This document shows positions 1-7,706 of a DNA stretch of 64,000 nt, in pieces. Both the position numbers and the translations under genes were made by a program. Position 1 is the stretch's first letter. Every line of letters starts with the position of its first letter. The notes beneath the pieces were generated by a model. The model saw only the letters and a list, made by a program, of their open reading frames with translations. It was not told the DNA's origin and made no database searches. Source of the stretch: JAEUMY01 sp033764435 (GTDB lineage Bacteria > Pseudomonadota > Gammaproteobacteria > Burkholderiales > Usitatibacteraceae); the NCBI GenBank assembly GCA_033764435.1, contig JANRIX010000051.1, forward strand, positions 36,865 to 100,864, in the 5' to 3' direction.

Positions 1-88
1 CTTCCAGCATGGCGAAGAGCTGCGCCTCGCCGGACTTGGATGTGGGCTGGCCGGGCAGCCAAGAATAATGAAAACTGACCTCAAACAT
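1..88 (-). CDS. HTH transcriptional regulator (ModE/LysR-type N-terminus), partial
   Basis: Reading the minus strand from the ATG at 88-86 gives 29 codons with no stop, running off the left edge. The peptide begins MFEVSFHYSW and ends GEAQLFAMLE, which resembles the start of the winged-helix regulators that sit next to tungstate/molybdate uptake genes. In those proteins this stretch leads into a GSI..AA...GLSYRHAW helix-turn-helix. It is divergent from tupBCA, so control of that operon by tungstate or molybdate is a reasonable inference. Only the first helix is visible, so the family call rests on context and a short match. Confidence 0.5.
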   Translation of the reverse strand, partial: MFEVSFHYSWLPGQPTSKSGEAQLFAMLE

Positions 89-197
89 GCTTTACGGAGC
101 TTATTTGTGGTGGACGGGTGAGTCTATAGCATACGGGCTTCCCCATACTTGAAAAGTTATGCTCGATTGAGCCAGTTTGGCGCATCGGGCGCCGCGC
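89..197. promoter_or_regulatory. Divergent promoter region between the HTH regulator and tupB
   Basis: This 109-base gap separates two divergent starts. It contains the inverted repeat AGCATA (128-133) / TATGCT (158-163), a possible operator for the neighbouring regulator. TTGAAA at 149-154 is a possible -35 on the plus strand, but no convincing -10 follows. Placement is inferred from position only. Confidence 0.3.
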
Positions 198-902
198 ATG
201 CAGGAAATCTCCCAGAGCCTCGGCCTGGCCCTTCAGATGGTGCTGGGGCTGGACGCCAATCTTGTCGCCATCGCCGCACTGTCGCTCAAGGTCTCCGGCA
301 GCGCTGTGCTGGTAGCGAGTGCGCTGGCGCTGCCGTTCGGCGCATGGCTGGCGTTGGCGCGCTTTCCCGGGCGCGATGCGGTGATCGCGATATTGAACGG
401 CATGATGGGCCTGCCGCCGGTGGTGGTGGGGCTGCTGGTCTATCTGCTGCTCTCACGCGCCGGGCCGCTGGGGTCGCTGGGCATTCTGTTCACACCAGCG
501 GCGATGAGTGTGGCGCAGGCGGTGCTGATCTTTCCCATCATCGCGGCGCTGACGCGGCAGATCATTGAAGACGGCTGGGAGGAATATCGCGAGCAGCTCA
601 CCTCGCTCAACGCCACGCGCTGGCAGAGCGCAAAAGCGCTGCTCTGGGACATGCGCTTCTCGCTCTCCACCGGCGTGCTGGCGGGCTTCGGCCGCGCCAT
701 AGCGGAAGTGGGCGCGGTGATGATCGTCGGCGGCAACATCGACGGTGTCACTCGGGTCATGACCACGGCCATCGCGCTGGAGACGAGCAAGGGCGACCTG
801 CCGCTGGCGCTGGGACTGGGTGTGGTGTTGATTACCCTGGTCGTGCTCATCAATCTCGCAGCACAAGCAGTGAAGAGCTACGCGAAGCGGAGGTATGGAT
901 GA
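198..902 (+). CDS. tupB: Tungstate ABC transporter permease TupB
   Basis: Inner-membrane permease of a tungstate-type oxyanion ABC importer, about 234 residues with several hydrophobic segments. The cytoplasmic coupling loop, where EAA-type motifs sit, lies around EQLTSLNATRWQS, followed by a conserved GRAIAEVGAVMIVGGNI stretch typical of TupB. The ATG at 198 is preferred; an in-frame TTG at 177 would add seven residues. Its stop overlaps the ATG of tupC (ATGA, 899-902), so the two are translationally coupled. The TupB rather than ModB call relies on the neighbouring TupA-type binding protein. Confidence 0.85.
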   Translation: MQEISQSLGLALQMVLGLDANLVAIAALSLKVSGSAVLVASALALPFGAWLALARFPGRDAVIAILNGMMGLPPVVVGLLVYLLLSRAGPLGSLGILFTPAAMSVAQAVLIFPIIAALTRQIIEDGWEEYREQLTSLNATRWQSAKALLWDMRFSLSTGVLAGFGRAIAEVGAVMIVGGNIDGVTRVMTTAIALETSKGDLPLALGLGVVLITLVVLINLAAQAVKSYAKRRYG

Positions 903-1603
903 GCACCATCCTGCCGCTGGTCGTACGGGACCTCACGTTCACCATCGCGGGCAATCCGGTCATTCGCGATGTCTCGCTGGACCTCATTGCCGGCTCGCGC
1001 ACGGTGGTACTGGGGCCGAATGGTGCGGGCAAGAGTGTGCTGTTGCGCCTGTTGCATGGACTGCTCGTGCCGACCAGCGGGACAGTGCGCTGGTCAGCCG
1101 GTGAGTCGCGCCGTCATCAGGCCATGGTGTTCCAGCGTCCGGTGATGCTGCGCCGTTCCGCGCTTGCGAATATTCGCTTTGCGCTGGATGTGGCCGGTGC
1201 CGATGGAGAAACCGAAGCGCGGGCGCGAGAGGCGATGGACCGCGTGGGCCTGGCGCATCTTGCGGATCGCCCCGCGCGCGTGCTCTCCGGTGGTGAGCAG
1301 CAGCGACTCGCGCTTGCACGCGCCTGGGCGCTGCAGCCGCAGGTGCTGTTCCTGGATGAACCCACGGCAAGCCTCGATCCCGCGGCCACACGCGCGGTGG
1401 AGGACGTGATCACGGCAATGCACGCAGCAGGCACTACCATCGTCATGACCACTCACGACATCGGCCAGGCGCGACGGCTGGCCACCGATGTGCTGTTCCT
1501 GCATCAGGGCCGGCTCATGGAAGCCACGCCCGCGAACGATTTTTTTCAACAACCGCGTTCGGCAGAAGCGGCCGCGTTCATTCGAGGAGAGTTGCTGTGG
1601 TGA
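899..1603 (+). CDS. tupC: Tungstate ABC transporter ATP-binding protein TupC
   Basis: ATPase of the tungstate importer, 234 residues. Walker A GPNGAGKS is at residues 39-46, the ABC signature LSGGEQ at 129-134, Walker B VLFLDEP at 149-155, and the H-loop TTHD follows. There is no C-terminal TOBE domain, unlike ModC downstream. It overlaps tupB by 4 bases and tupA by a few bases, giving a compact tupB-tupC-tupA operon. One copy of the iterated palindrome encodes Ala-Asn-Ile-Arg in the Q-loop/helical region. Confidence 0.9.
   Translation: MSTILPLVVRDLTFTIAGNPVIRDVSLDLIAGSRTVVLGPNGAGKSVLLRLLHGLLVPTSGTVRWSAGESRRHQAMVFQRPVMLRRSALANIRFALDVAGADGETEARAREAMDRVGLAHLADRPARVLSGGEQQRLALARAWALQPQVLFLDEPTASLDPAATRAVEDVITAMHAAGTTIVMTTHDIGQARRLATDVLFLHQGRLMEATPANDFFQQPRSAEAAAFIRGELLW
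1166..1177. repeat. Iterated palindrome GCGAATATTCGC (in tupC)
   Basis: Exact 12-base copy, reading Ala-Asn-Ile-Arg in tupC; flanked by T on both sides. Confidence 0.95.
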
Positions 1604-2412
1604 AGGCTGCACTGCGAGTCTTCGCGCTCGCCACGTTGATCGCATCATCTTCCGCTCAAGCGCAGGAGAAGTTCATCGTCGTTGCCTCCACGACTTCGAC
1701 ACAGGACGCCGGGCTGTTCGGCCACATCCTGCCGATGTTCAAGGCGAAAACCGGCATCGATGTACGCGTGGTGGCGCAAGGCACGGGGCAGGCGCTGGCC
1801 ACGGCAAGGAAAGGCGACGCCGATGTCGTGTTTGTCCACGACAAGTTGGCAGAAGCCAAGTTTGTTGAGGAAGGCTTCGGTGTCGATCGCCGCGAGGTGA
1901 TGTACAACGACTTCGTCATCGTCGGACCCAAAGCCGACCCCGCGAAGGTCGCCGGCAAGGACGTGATCGCTGCATTGAAGAAGATCGCGGCGGCAAAGTC
2001 GCCGTTCGCATCGCGCGGCGACAAAAGCGGAACCCACGCAGCGGAACTCCGCTACTGGGCAGAGGCGGCCGTCGATCCACAGACGGGCAAGGGCACGTGG
2101 TATCGCGAAACCGGCTCCGGCATGGGGCCAACGCTGAACACCGCATCCGCCATGAATGCCTACGCCTTCACCGATCGCGGCACCTGGCTCTCGTTCAGGA
2201 ATCGTGGCGAGCTGTCCATCCTGGTGGAAGGTGACACCCGACTCTTCAACCAGTACGGGATCATGCTGGTCAATCCGGCCAGACACGCGCATGTGAAGAA
2301 GGATCTGGGGCAGCGGTTCATTGACTGGATCACCTCGCCCGAAGGCCAGTCCGCCATCGCCAGCTACAAGGTGAGTGGCGAGCAGCTCTTCTTTCCCAAC
2401 TTCGGGAAATGA
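1597..2412 (+). CDS. tupA: Tungstate-binding periplasmic protein TupA
   Basis: Periplasmic solute-binding protein of the tungstate importer. It has an N-terminal signal peptide ending near SSAQAQ. The mature start carries the TupA hallmark VASTTSTQDAG, which binds the oxyanion, and later RGDKSGTHAAE and GMGPTLNTAS segments. The GTG at 1597 follows AGGAGA (1585-1590) by six bases; the next GTG at 1600 overlaps the tupC stop and is an alternative. About 271 residues, normal for the family. Its stop codon is one base away from the convergent modC stop, leaving no room for a separate terminator. Confidence 0.88.
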   Translation: MVKAALRVFALATLIASSSAQAQEKFIVVASTTSTQDAGLFGHILPMFKAKTGIDVRVVAQGTGQALATARKGDADVVFVHDKLAEAKFVEEGFGVDRREVMYNDFVIVGPKADPAKVAGKDVIAALKKIAAAKSPFASRGDKSGTHAAELRYWAEAAVDPQTGKGTWYRETGSGMGPTLNTASAMNAYAFTDRGTWLSFRNRGELSILVEGDTRLFNQYGIMLVNPARHAHVKKDLGQRFIDWITSPEGQSAIASYKVSGEQLFFPNFGK

Positions 2413-2413
2413 A

Positions 2414-3511
2414 TCAGGCGTAGCCGACGCTCCGGCGATCCAGCGAGATCGCTTTCACCAATGCGAATATTCGCATTCCAGGTCTGAGCGCCAGGCGGGA
2501 CGCTGAGTGTCGGGTGATGCGCGCAATGAGTTTCGCGTCGCCTTCACCTGCGCCCAGTTGGATCTGCACATCCATGGTTGCACCCGCATCCTCGCGCAGC
2601 GCCGTGATGGTTCCGGGCAGGATGTTGAGCATGCTGATGTCATGTGGCTCGGTGAGCGCCAGCGCCACATCGCGCGCGCGGATGCGGACCCGCACGCGTT
2701 CACCGGGAAGCGAGGCGACGCCGGGCGCGTAGAGCTGACCGCCGGCGAACTTCAGTGTGGTGATGTCGGCCGCTTCGTCATGCGCACCGACAACGGTCTC
2801 GATGATGGCGCCCGCCTCGTGTCGACCGGTGAAGGGGTGCAGGTCCAGCCGCCCCATCAAAGACTCCACGCTGCCGCTCGCGACGACCCTGCCCTCATCC
2901 ATCAGCACCAGCGTGTCGGCGAGACGCGCGACCTCTTCCATGGCGTGGCTCACCAGCACGATGGGGATGCGGAACTCGTCGCGCAGCAACTCGATGTACT
3001 GCAGGATTTCGGCCTTGCGCGGAGCGTCCAGCGCGGCCAGCGGTTCGTCCAGCAGCAGGAGACGCGGCGTCGACAGCAGTGCGCGCCCGATGGCCACGCG
3101 TTGCTTCTCGCCACCGGAGAGTGACGCGGGTTTGCGGGTGAGCAGCGAGGACAATCCGAGCAGGTTGATGACGCGGTCCGGCGCGATGCCATTCTGCGTG
3201 GCCTTGGCACCGTAGAAAAGGTTGCGTTCCACCGAGAGGTGCGGAAAGAGCAGGCCATCCTGAAAGACGTAGCCGATGTGGCGGGCTTCGGGCCTTGCGA
3301 ATATTCGCATTGCGGTGTCGTGGAACACTTCACCATTCAAGCCGATGCGTCCCTCATCCGGCCGCGTGATGCCCGCGATGGCATTGAGCACGCTGCTCTT
3401 GCCAGAACCGGAACGACCGAACAGCGCGATGACCCGCGCATTCGACTGGAATGCGACATCCAGTTTGAACCGGCCCAGTTGCTGACGGATGCTGACCTCA
3501 AGCATGGCCAT
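2414..3511 (-). CDS. modC: Molybdate ABC transporter ATP-binding protein ModC
   Basis: ATPase of the molybdate importer, 365 residues. Walker A GRSGSGKS is at 32-39, the signature LSGGEKQR at 131-138, Walker B LLLLDEP at 151-157. The C-terminal roughly 75 residues form a TOBE/Mop oxyanion-binding domain (around RVRIRARDVALA to the end), which separates ModC from TupC. It overlaps the end of modB by 14 bases. Two copies of the iterated palindrome lie inside it, both in the Arg-Ile-Phe-Ala phase. Confidence 0.93.
   Translation of the reverse strand: MAMLEVSIRQQLGRFKLDVAFQSNARVIALFGRSGSGKSSVLNAIAGITRPDEGRIGLNGEVFHDTAMRIFARPEARHIGYVFQDGLLFPHLSVERNLFYGAKATQNGIAPDRVINLLGLSSLLTRKPASLSGGEKQRVAIGRALLSTPRLLLLDEPLAALDAPRKAEILQYIELLRDEFRIPIVLVSHAMEEVARLADTLVLMDEGRVVASGSVESLMGRLDLHPFTGRHEAGAIIETVVGAHDEAADITTLKFAGGQLYAPGVASLPGERVRVRIRARDVALALTEPHDISMLNILPGTITALREDAGATMDVQIQLGAGEGDAKLIARITRHSASRLALRPGMRIFALVKAISLDRRSVGYA
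2463..2474. repeat. Iterated palindrome GCGAATATTCGC (in modC)
   Basis: Exact copy with the longest symmetrical extension seen here: AATGCGAATATTCGCATT at 2460-2477. It reads Arg-Ile-Phe-Ala near the ModC C-terminus. Confidence 0.95.
3297..3308. repeat. Iterated palindrome GCGAATATTCGC (in modC)
   Basis: Exact copy, T-flanked left and A-flanked right; reads Arg-Ile-Phe-Ala in the N-terminal half of ModC. Confidence 0.95.
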
Positions 3512-4193
3512 GGGTCCGTTGGCGTGCGCGCCGGTTCATCCACTCCGATGCCGCCAGCGCGGCGATGGAAAGCAGCACAGCGACGATGCAGAGCTTGGCC
3601 GCCTCGGCATCGGCACCGGGCACCTGGGTGAAGTTGTAGATGGCGAGCGGCAGCGTCTGGGTTTCGCCGGGGATGTTGGAGACGAAGGTGATGGTCGCGC
3701 CGAATTCGCCCAGGCTCCGTGCGAAGGAGAGCAGGGCGCCGGTCACCAGTCCCGGGAACGCCAACGGCAAGGTGATGGTGGTAAACACCCGCAAGGGATT
3801 CGCGCCGAGAGTGCGCGCGGCGGATTCGAGGCGTGGATCAATCGCTTCCAAAGATAAGCGGATGGCGCGAACCATGAGCGGAAATCCCATGATGGCCGAC
3901 GCGAGCGCGGCGCCCGTCCATTTGAAGGCGAAGACCAGGCCAAACCATTGTTCCAGCGCGCCACCGATGACGCCGTTGCGACCAAAGAGAATCAGCAGCG
4001 CGAAGCCGATCACCACAGGCGGCAGCACCAGCGGCAGATGCACGATGGCGTCGAACAGCACCTTGCCGCGGAACTGCATGCGGGCCAGCACCCATGCGAC
4101 GGCCAGGGCCAGCGGAAGACTCCCGGCCACGCTCCAGAACGCCACCTTCAGGCTGAGCAGCAGGATGTCGCTGTCGGTGGCGGTCCAGGTCAT
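3498..4193 (-). CDS. modB: Molybdate ABC transporter permease ModB
   Basis: Inner-membrane permease of the molybdate importer, 231 residues, about five membrane segments. The coupling loop EAARTLGANPLRVFTTITLP and the following SFARSLGEFGATITFVSNIPGETQTLP block are typical of ModB. It overlaps the end of modA by 4 bases and the start of modC by 14 bases, so modABC is one minus-strand operon. Confidence 0.93.
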   Translation of the reverse strand: MTWTATDSDILLLSLKVAFWSVAGSLPLALAVAWVLARMQFRGKVLFDAIVHLPLVLPPVVIGFALLILFGRNGVIGGALEQWFGLVFAFKWTGAALASAIMGFPLMVRAIRLSLEAIDPRLESAARTLGANPLRVFTTITLPLAFPGLVTGALLSFARSLGEFGATITFVSNIPGETQTLPLAIYNFTQVPGADAEAAKLCIVAVLLSIAALAASEWMNRRARQRTHGHA

Positions 4194-4957
4194 GGGCTCG
4201 GTTTCTGGGGCAGGACACTGAAGCCATGCTGCCGCCAGATGGCCGCAGCTTCACTGCCCGCGAGAAATTTCAGCAGCGCATCGGCGGCGGGCGTGCTGGC
4301 GGCCTTCAGCTTGACCACCGGATAGACGATGGGTGGATGCGACGAGGGCGGAAAGGTGGCGACGATGCGGACCTGCTTCTCAGCCAGTGCATCAGTGCGA
4401 TAGACGACGCCAAGCGTTGATTCTCCGCGCGCCACGAATTGCAGGGCCACACGAACGTTCTCCGCCCGGGCGAGTTTGTTCTCGACTTGCTTCCACAACT
4501 GGAGGTGGGTCAGCGCGGCACGGGCGTATTTTCCGGCGGGGACCACATCGGGATTGGCGATGGCGAGGCGGCTGTCGCCGAGTGCGGCGGCCAGTGGTGC
4601 GTTCGGGGCCAGTGCCACAGAGACGTTGCGCGATACCGGAGAGATGAGCACCAGTTCATTGCCGAGCAGATCGCGTCGCGACGATTGCACCGTGAGATTG
4701 CGCTGGGTGAGGTAGTCCAGCCAGTCGATGTCCGCGGAGAAGAACAGGTCGGCCGGCGCGCCGTTCTCGATTTGCCGGGCCAGTGCGGAGCTGGCGGCAT
4801 AGACGGCGATGACCTTGTGCCCGGAGCTTTGCTCGAACTTCCGGCTGACGGCGTCGAGTGATTCCTTGAGGCTGGCCGCAGCGAATATGCGCACCTCCGC
4901 CGCAAAGGCGAGTGTGGGCAGGCAAAGCAGGGCTGCAAGAAAATGTCGAATGGGCAT
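4190..4957 (-). CDS. modA: Molybdate-binding periplasmic protein ModA
   Basis: Periplasmic molybdate-binding protein. Starting at the ATG at 4957 gives about 255 residues with a clean signal peptide (MPIRHFLAALLCLPTLAFA, then AEV). The mature start AAASLKESLDAVSRKFE is the standard ModA signature. An upstream in-frame start would put extra residues before the signal peptide, so it is not used. First structural gene of modABC, behind a probable ModE-controlled promoter. Confidence 0.92.
   Translation of the reverse strand: MPIRHFLAALLCLPTLAFAAEVRIFAAASLKESLDAVSRKFEQSSGHKVIAVYAASSALARQIENGAPADLFFSADIDWLDYLTQRNLTVQSSRRDLLGNELVLISPVSRNVSVALAPNAPLAAALGDSRLAIANPDVVPAGKYARAALTHLQLWKQVENKLARAENVRVALQFVARGESTLGVVYRTDALAEKQVRIVATFPPSSHPPIVYPVVKLKAASTPAADALLKFLAGSEAAAIWRQHGFSVLPQKPSP
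4881..4892. repeat. One-mismatch variant of the iterated palindrome (GCGAATATGCGC)
   Basis: Lies at the start of mature ModA and still encodes Arg-Ile-Phe-Ala; one base differs from the exact element. Confidence 0.6.
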
Positions 4958-4973
4958 TGCGCAGAGGGGCGGG

Positions 4974-5023
4974 CGGGATGCGTAATATACCGCCGGGAAT
5001 AACGCACCGCAAACCAATGTTGC
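4974..5023 (-). promoter_or_regulatory. modABC promoter with probable ModE operator
   Basis: Between modE and modA there is an inverted repeat, GCGTAATA (4980-4987) and AATAACGC (4998-5005). It resembles the AT-rich symmetrical ModE box of enterobacteria in layout. On the minus strand a TATATT -10 falls inside it, with TTGCGG 17 bases upstream as a plausible -35. Operator and promoter therefore overlap, as expected for repression by molybdate-loaded ModE. This is inferred from position and pattern. Confidence 0.5.
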
Positions 5024-5040
5024 GGCCACTGAGAGTGGAC

Positions 5041-5388
5041 TCAGCGCATCAGCTTGCTGAAAGCGGCCACGTCCGCCGAGATGGCGGCATCGGCCTTGGC
5101 CTGCATGGCGTTGAATCGGCGCAGCACCTCACGCCCGAAGTCGGTGACGCGCGCACCGCCGCCGTGATCGCCACCGGTGGCAGTGGTGACCAGCGGCTCC
5201 TTGAAGCAGCGGTTCATGGTGTCGACCAGCGTCCAGGCGCGGCGGTAGGACATGCCGAGTTGCTTTGCGGCCTGGGAGATGGAGCCCGTGGCCTCGATGG
5301 CGGCGATGAGGTCCGACTTGCCCGGCCCCATGGCGATGTCATCGCCCGACAGGATGCGAAACTTCGTCGGGGCGATGCGGGACTTCAC
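5041..5388 (-). CDS. modE: ModE-type molybdate regulator, DNA-binding domain only
   Basis: A 115-residue winged-helix protein. The helix-turn-helix is GSISQAAKQLGMSYRRAW, followed by the wing (GGDHGGGARVTDFG). This matches the N-terminal half of ModE. The C-terminal molybdate-binding Mop domains of enterobacterial ModE (about 260 residues in all) are absent, so metal sensing must work differently or through a partner. The GTG start at 5388 lies six bases after the grxD stop. It is followed by modABC on the same strand. Confidence 0.8.
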   Translation of the reverse strand: MKSRIAPTKFRILSGDDIAMGPGKSDLIAAIEATGSISQAAKQLGMSYRRAWTLVDTMNRCFKEPLVTTATGGDHGGGARVTDFGREVLRRFNAMQAKADAAISADVAAFSKLMR

Positions 5389-5394
5389 CTGCGG

Positions 5395-5712
5395 TCAGCC
5401 TTTCGTTGCGTCCAGCATCTGCTTCAGTTCGCCGGACTCATACATCTCGCGCATGATGTCCGAGCCGCCGACGAATTCGCCCTTGATGTAAAGCTGGGGA
5501 ATGGTCGGCCAGTTGGCGAATTCCTTGATGCCCTGGCGGATTTCCGGGTTCTGCAGCACGTCGACCGTGAACGGCTTGTCCACGCCGCAGGCTTTCAGGA
5601 TCTGCGCAGCATTGGCGGAGAAGCCGCACATGGGGAACTGCGGCGAGCCCTTCATGTACAGCACGACGGGATGGGAGGTGACTTGCTCGCGGATGGTGTC
5701 TTGGATGCTCAT
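5395..5712 (-). CDS. grxD: Monothiol glutaredoxin GrxD
   Basis: Glutaredoxin of the monothiol Grx4 family, which binds and hands over [2Fe-2S] clusters with glutathione. The ATG at 5712 gives MSIQDTIREQV and 105 residues, the usual size. The active site is CGFS with Cys29; the conserved WPTIPQLYIKGEFVGGSDI glutathione-binding stretch follows. The reading frame is open upstream to 5835, but family length and the MSIQDTI start support 5712. Confidence 0.93.
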   Translation of the reverse strand: MSIQDTIREQVTSHPVVLYMKGSPQFPMCGFSANAAQILKACGVDKPFTVDVLQNPEIRQGIKEFANWPTIPQLYIKGEFVGGSDIMREMYESGELKQMLDATKG

Positions 5713-5731
5713 GGAGGGCTCCTGGGCCGAT

Positions 5732-5743
5732 GCGAATATTCGT
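5732..5743. repeat. One-mismatch variant of the iterated palindrome (GCGAATATTCGT)
   Basis: Intergenic, 20 bases upstream of the grxD start; the last base differs from the exact element. Confidence 0.6.
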
Positions 5744-5779
5744 GGGAGGTGAGGGCGGATCAATCCGCTTTCAAGAAAA

Positions 5780-6598
5780 TTATAGCTTCCGCCCGCCCGC
5801 CACACGCGGAATGCCCGCAAGATCGGAAAGGGCAATCAGTTCGGTGAAACCGCTGGCGGCCAGCAGCTCGGCGCAGGCAGGTGCTTGGTCGTACCCGTGT
5901 TCAAGCAGCAGCCAGCCGCCTGGCGATAGATGCGAAGGCGCGCCGGCAACGATGGCGCGGATCGAAGCCAGGCCGTCGCCGCTGCCATCGGTAAGTGCGG
6001 TGCGCGGCTCGAAGCGCAGGTCGCCCTGGCCCAGATGCGCATCCTCGCCCGCCACGTAGGGGGGATTCGAGACGATGAGATCGAAGGTCCAGCCGACGAC
6101 CGGGGTAAACCACTCACCGTGCATGAACGAAACGTTTTCCACCTGTAGGGACGCGGCGTTCTCGCTGGCGCAATCCAGCGCCGCGTCGGAGGCATCGATG
6201 GCGGTCACGTGAGAGTCCGGGCGCTCAAGCGCAAGCGTCAGCGCGATGGCGCCCGAACCGGTGCCGAGATCCAGCACATTGGCCTCACCGGCCGGCATGC
6301 GCGCCAGCGCCGCTTCCACCAGGAGCTCGGTTTCGGGTCGGGGGATGAGAACCCGCTGATCCACCTTGAACGACCGGCCGTAAAACTCGCGCTCGCCGAC
6401 GAGATAGGCGATGGGAGAGCCCAGTGCGCGCGCCTCGACCGTGAGCGCGATGGCTTCCGCTTCAGTCGGGGACAGCGAATATTCGCCGTGGGCGATGACC
6501 CATGCCCGGTTCTTTCCGAGCGCGCGAGCGGCCAGCATCTCCGCTTCGCGACGCGGAATTTTCTGCGCAGCCTTGATCAGCGCCTTGTGCAGGTCCAC
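5780..6598 (-). CDS. prmC: Release factor glutamine methyltransferase PrmC
   Basis: Methylates the glutamine of the GGQ motif in class I release factors, with S-adenosylmethionine as donor. Motif I is VLDLGTGSGAIALTLA and the catalytic motif is NPPY (in IVSNPPYVAGED). 272 residues, normal length. The start is a GTG at 6598; directly upstream lies an exact copy of the iterated palindrome (6599-6610) and no clear Shine-Dalgarno sequence. The partner gene prfA is immediately upstream. Confidence 0.95.
   Translation of the reverse strand: MDLHKALIKAAQKIPRREAEMLAARALGKNRAWVIAHGEYSLSPTEAEAIALTVEARALGSPIAYLVGEREFYGRSFKVDQRVLIPRPETELLVEAALARMPAGEANVLDLGTGSGAIALTLALERPDSHVTAIDASDAALDCASENAASLQVENVSFMHGEWFTPVVGWTFDLIVSNPPYVAGEDAHLGQGDLRFEPRTALTDGSGDGLASIRAIVAGAPSHLSPGGWLLLEHGYDQAPACAELLAASGFTELIALSDLAGIPRVAGGRKL
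6475..6486. repeat. Iterated palindrome GCGAATATTCGC (in prmC)
   Basis: Exact copy, reading Glu-Tyr-Ser near the PrmC N-terminus; flanks are A and C, so the extended 14-mer is not present. Confidence 0.95.
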
Positions 6599-6610
6599 GC
6601 GAATATTCGC
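6599..6610. repeat. Iterated palindrome GCGAATATTCGC (prfA-prmC gap)
   Basis: The only exact copy outside a coding region. It occupies half of the 25-base gap between the prfA stop and the prmC GTG, touching the start codon. Confidence 0.95.
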
Positions 6611-6623
6611 TCTGTAGCCGCGC

Positions 6624-7706
6624 TCAGGCGGCTTCCGCCAGCGACGCCAGCTGCTCCGCCTGATGTTCAGCCATGAGTGCGCCGGTCAACTCGTACAGGT
6701 CGCCATCCATGATGCTGTCGATCTTGTAGAGCGTCAGGTTGATGCGGTGATCGGTGACACGGCCCTGCGGGAAGTTGTAGGTGCGGATGCGCTCCGAGCG
6801 GTCGCCCGAGCCGATGAGTGACTTCCGCGTGGCGGCTTCCTTGGCCTGCTGTTCGCGCACCTGCTTGTCCTTGATGCGCGCCACGAGCACTCGCATGGCC
6901 TGCTCGCGGTTCTTGTGCTGTGAGCGCCCGTCCTGGCACTCGACCACGATGCCGGTGGGCAAGTGGGTGATGCGCACGGCGGAATCGGTCTTGTTGATGT
7001 GCTGACCCCCTGCGCCCGATGCGCGGAAGGTGTCGATGCGGATCTCGGCGGGATTGATGACGACATCGCTCACGTCATCGGCTTCCGGCATTACGGCGAC
7101 CGTGCAGGCGGACGTGTGGATGCGGCCCTGCGCCTCGGTTTCCGGCACGCGCTGCACGCGATGTCCGCCCGATTCGAACTTGAGCTTGGAATAGGCGCCC
7201 TGACCGATGATGCGCGCGATGACTTCCTTGTAACCGCCGACTTCGCCATAACTTTCGGAGACGATTTCCACCTGCCAGCGATTGCGCTCGGCGAAGCGGG
7301 TGTACATGCGAAAGAGGTCGCCGGAGAACAGCGCCGACTCGTCGCCGCCGGTCCCTGCGCGGATTTCCAGGAAGATGTTCTTGTCGTCGTTGGGGTCTTT
7401 CGGCAGCAATGCTGTCTGCAGCTCCCGATCGAGTGCATCCAGCGTCTCGCGGCCGGCCTTGACCTCGGCCTCGGCAAATTCGCGCATCTCAGGATCGGCC
7501 GCCATGTCCTCGGCCGTGGCAATGTCGGCTTGGGCCTGCTTGAAGCGGCCATACAGCTCGCCGATCGGCGTCAGCTCGGCATGCTCGCGCGCGAGCTGGC
7601 GGTACTTGTCCATGTCGGACGTGACAGCGGGGTCGGCCAGCAGCCGATCCAGCTCCTCCAGTCGGTCACAGAGCGACTGAAGCTTGCGGGCGATGGAGTC
7701 CTTCAT
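6624..7706 (-). CDS. prfA: Peptide chain release factor 1
   Basis: Terminates translation at UAA and UAG. 360 residues, standard for RF1. The peptidyl-tRNA hydrolysis motif GGQ is in RASGAGGQHINKTDSA and the stop-codon recognition region lies mid-protein. Its start overlaps the hemA stop by 4 bases (7703-7706), and the GGQ methylase prmC follows, giving the common hemA-prfA-prmC operon. Confidence 0.97.
   Translation of the reverse strand: MKDSIARKLQSLCDRLEELDRLLADPAVTSDMDKYRQLAREHAELTPIGELYGRFKQAQADIATAEDMAADPEMREFAEAEVKAGRETLDALDRELQTALLPKDPNDDKNIFLEIRAGTGGDESALFSGDLFRMYTRFAERNRWQVEIVSESYGEVGGYKEVIARIIGQGAYSKLKFESGGHRVQRVPETEAQGRIHTSACTVAVMPEADDVSDVVINPAEIRIDTFRASGAGGQHINKTDSAVRITHLPTGIVVECQDGRSQHKNREQAMRVLVARIKDKQVREQQAKEAATRKSLIGSGDRSERIRTYNFPQGRVTDHRINLTLYKIDSIMDGDLYELTGALMAEHQAEQLASLAEAA

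Noticed and set aside
5713..5835. N-terminal extension of grxD
   Set aside because: The frame is open, but family length and the MSIQDTI start place initiation at 5712; the extension lies over a palindrome variant and the intergenic gap.
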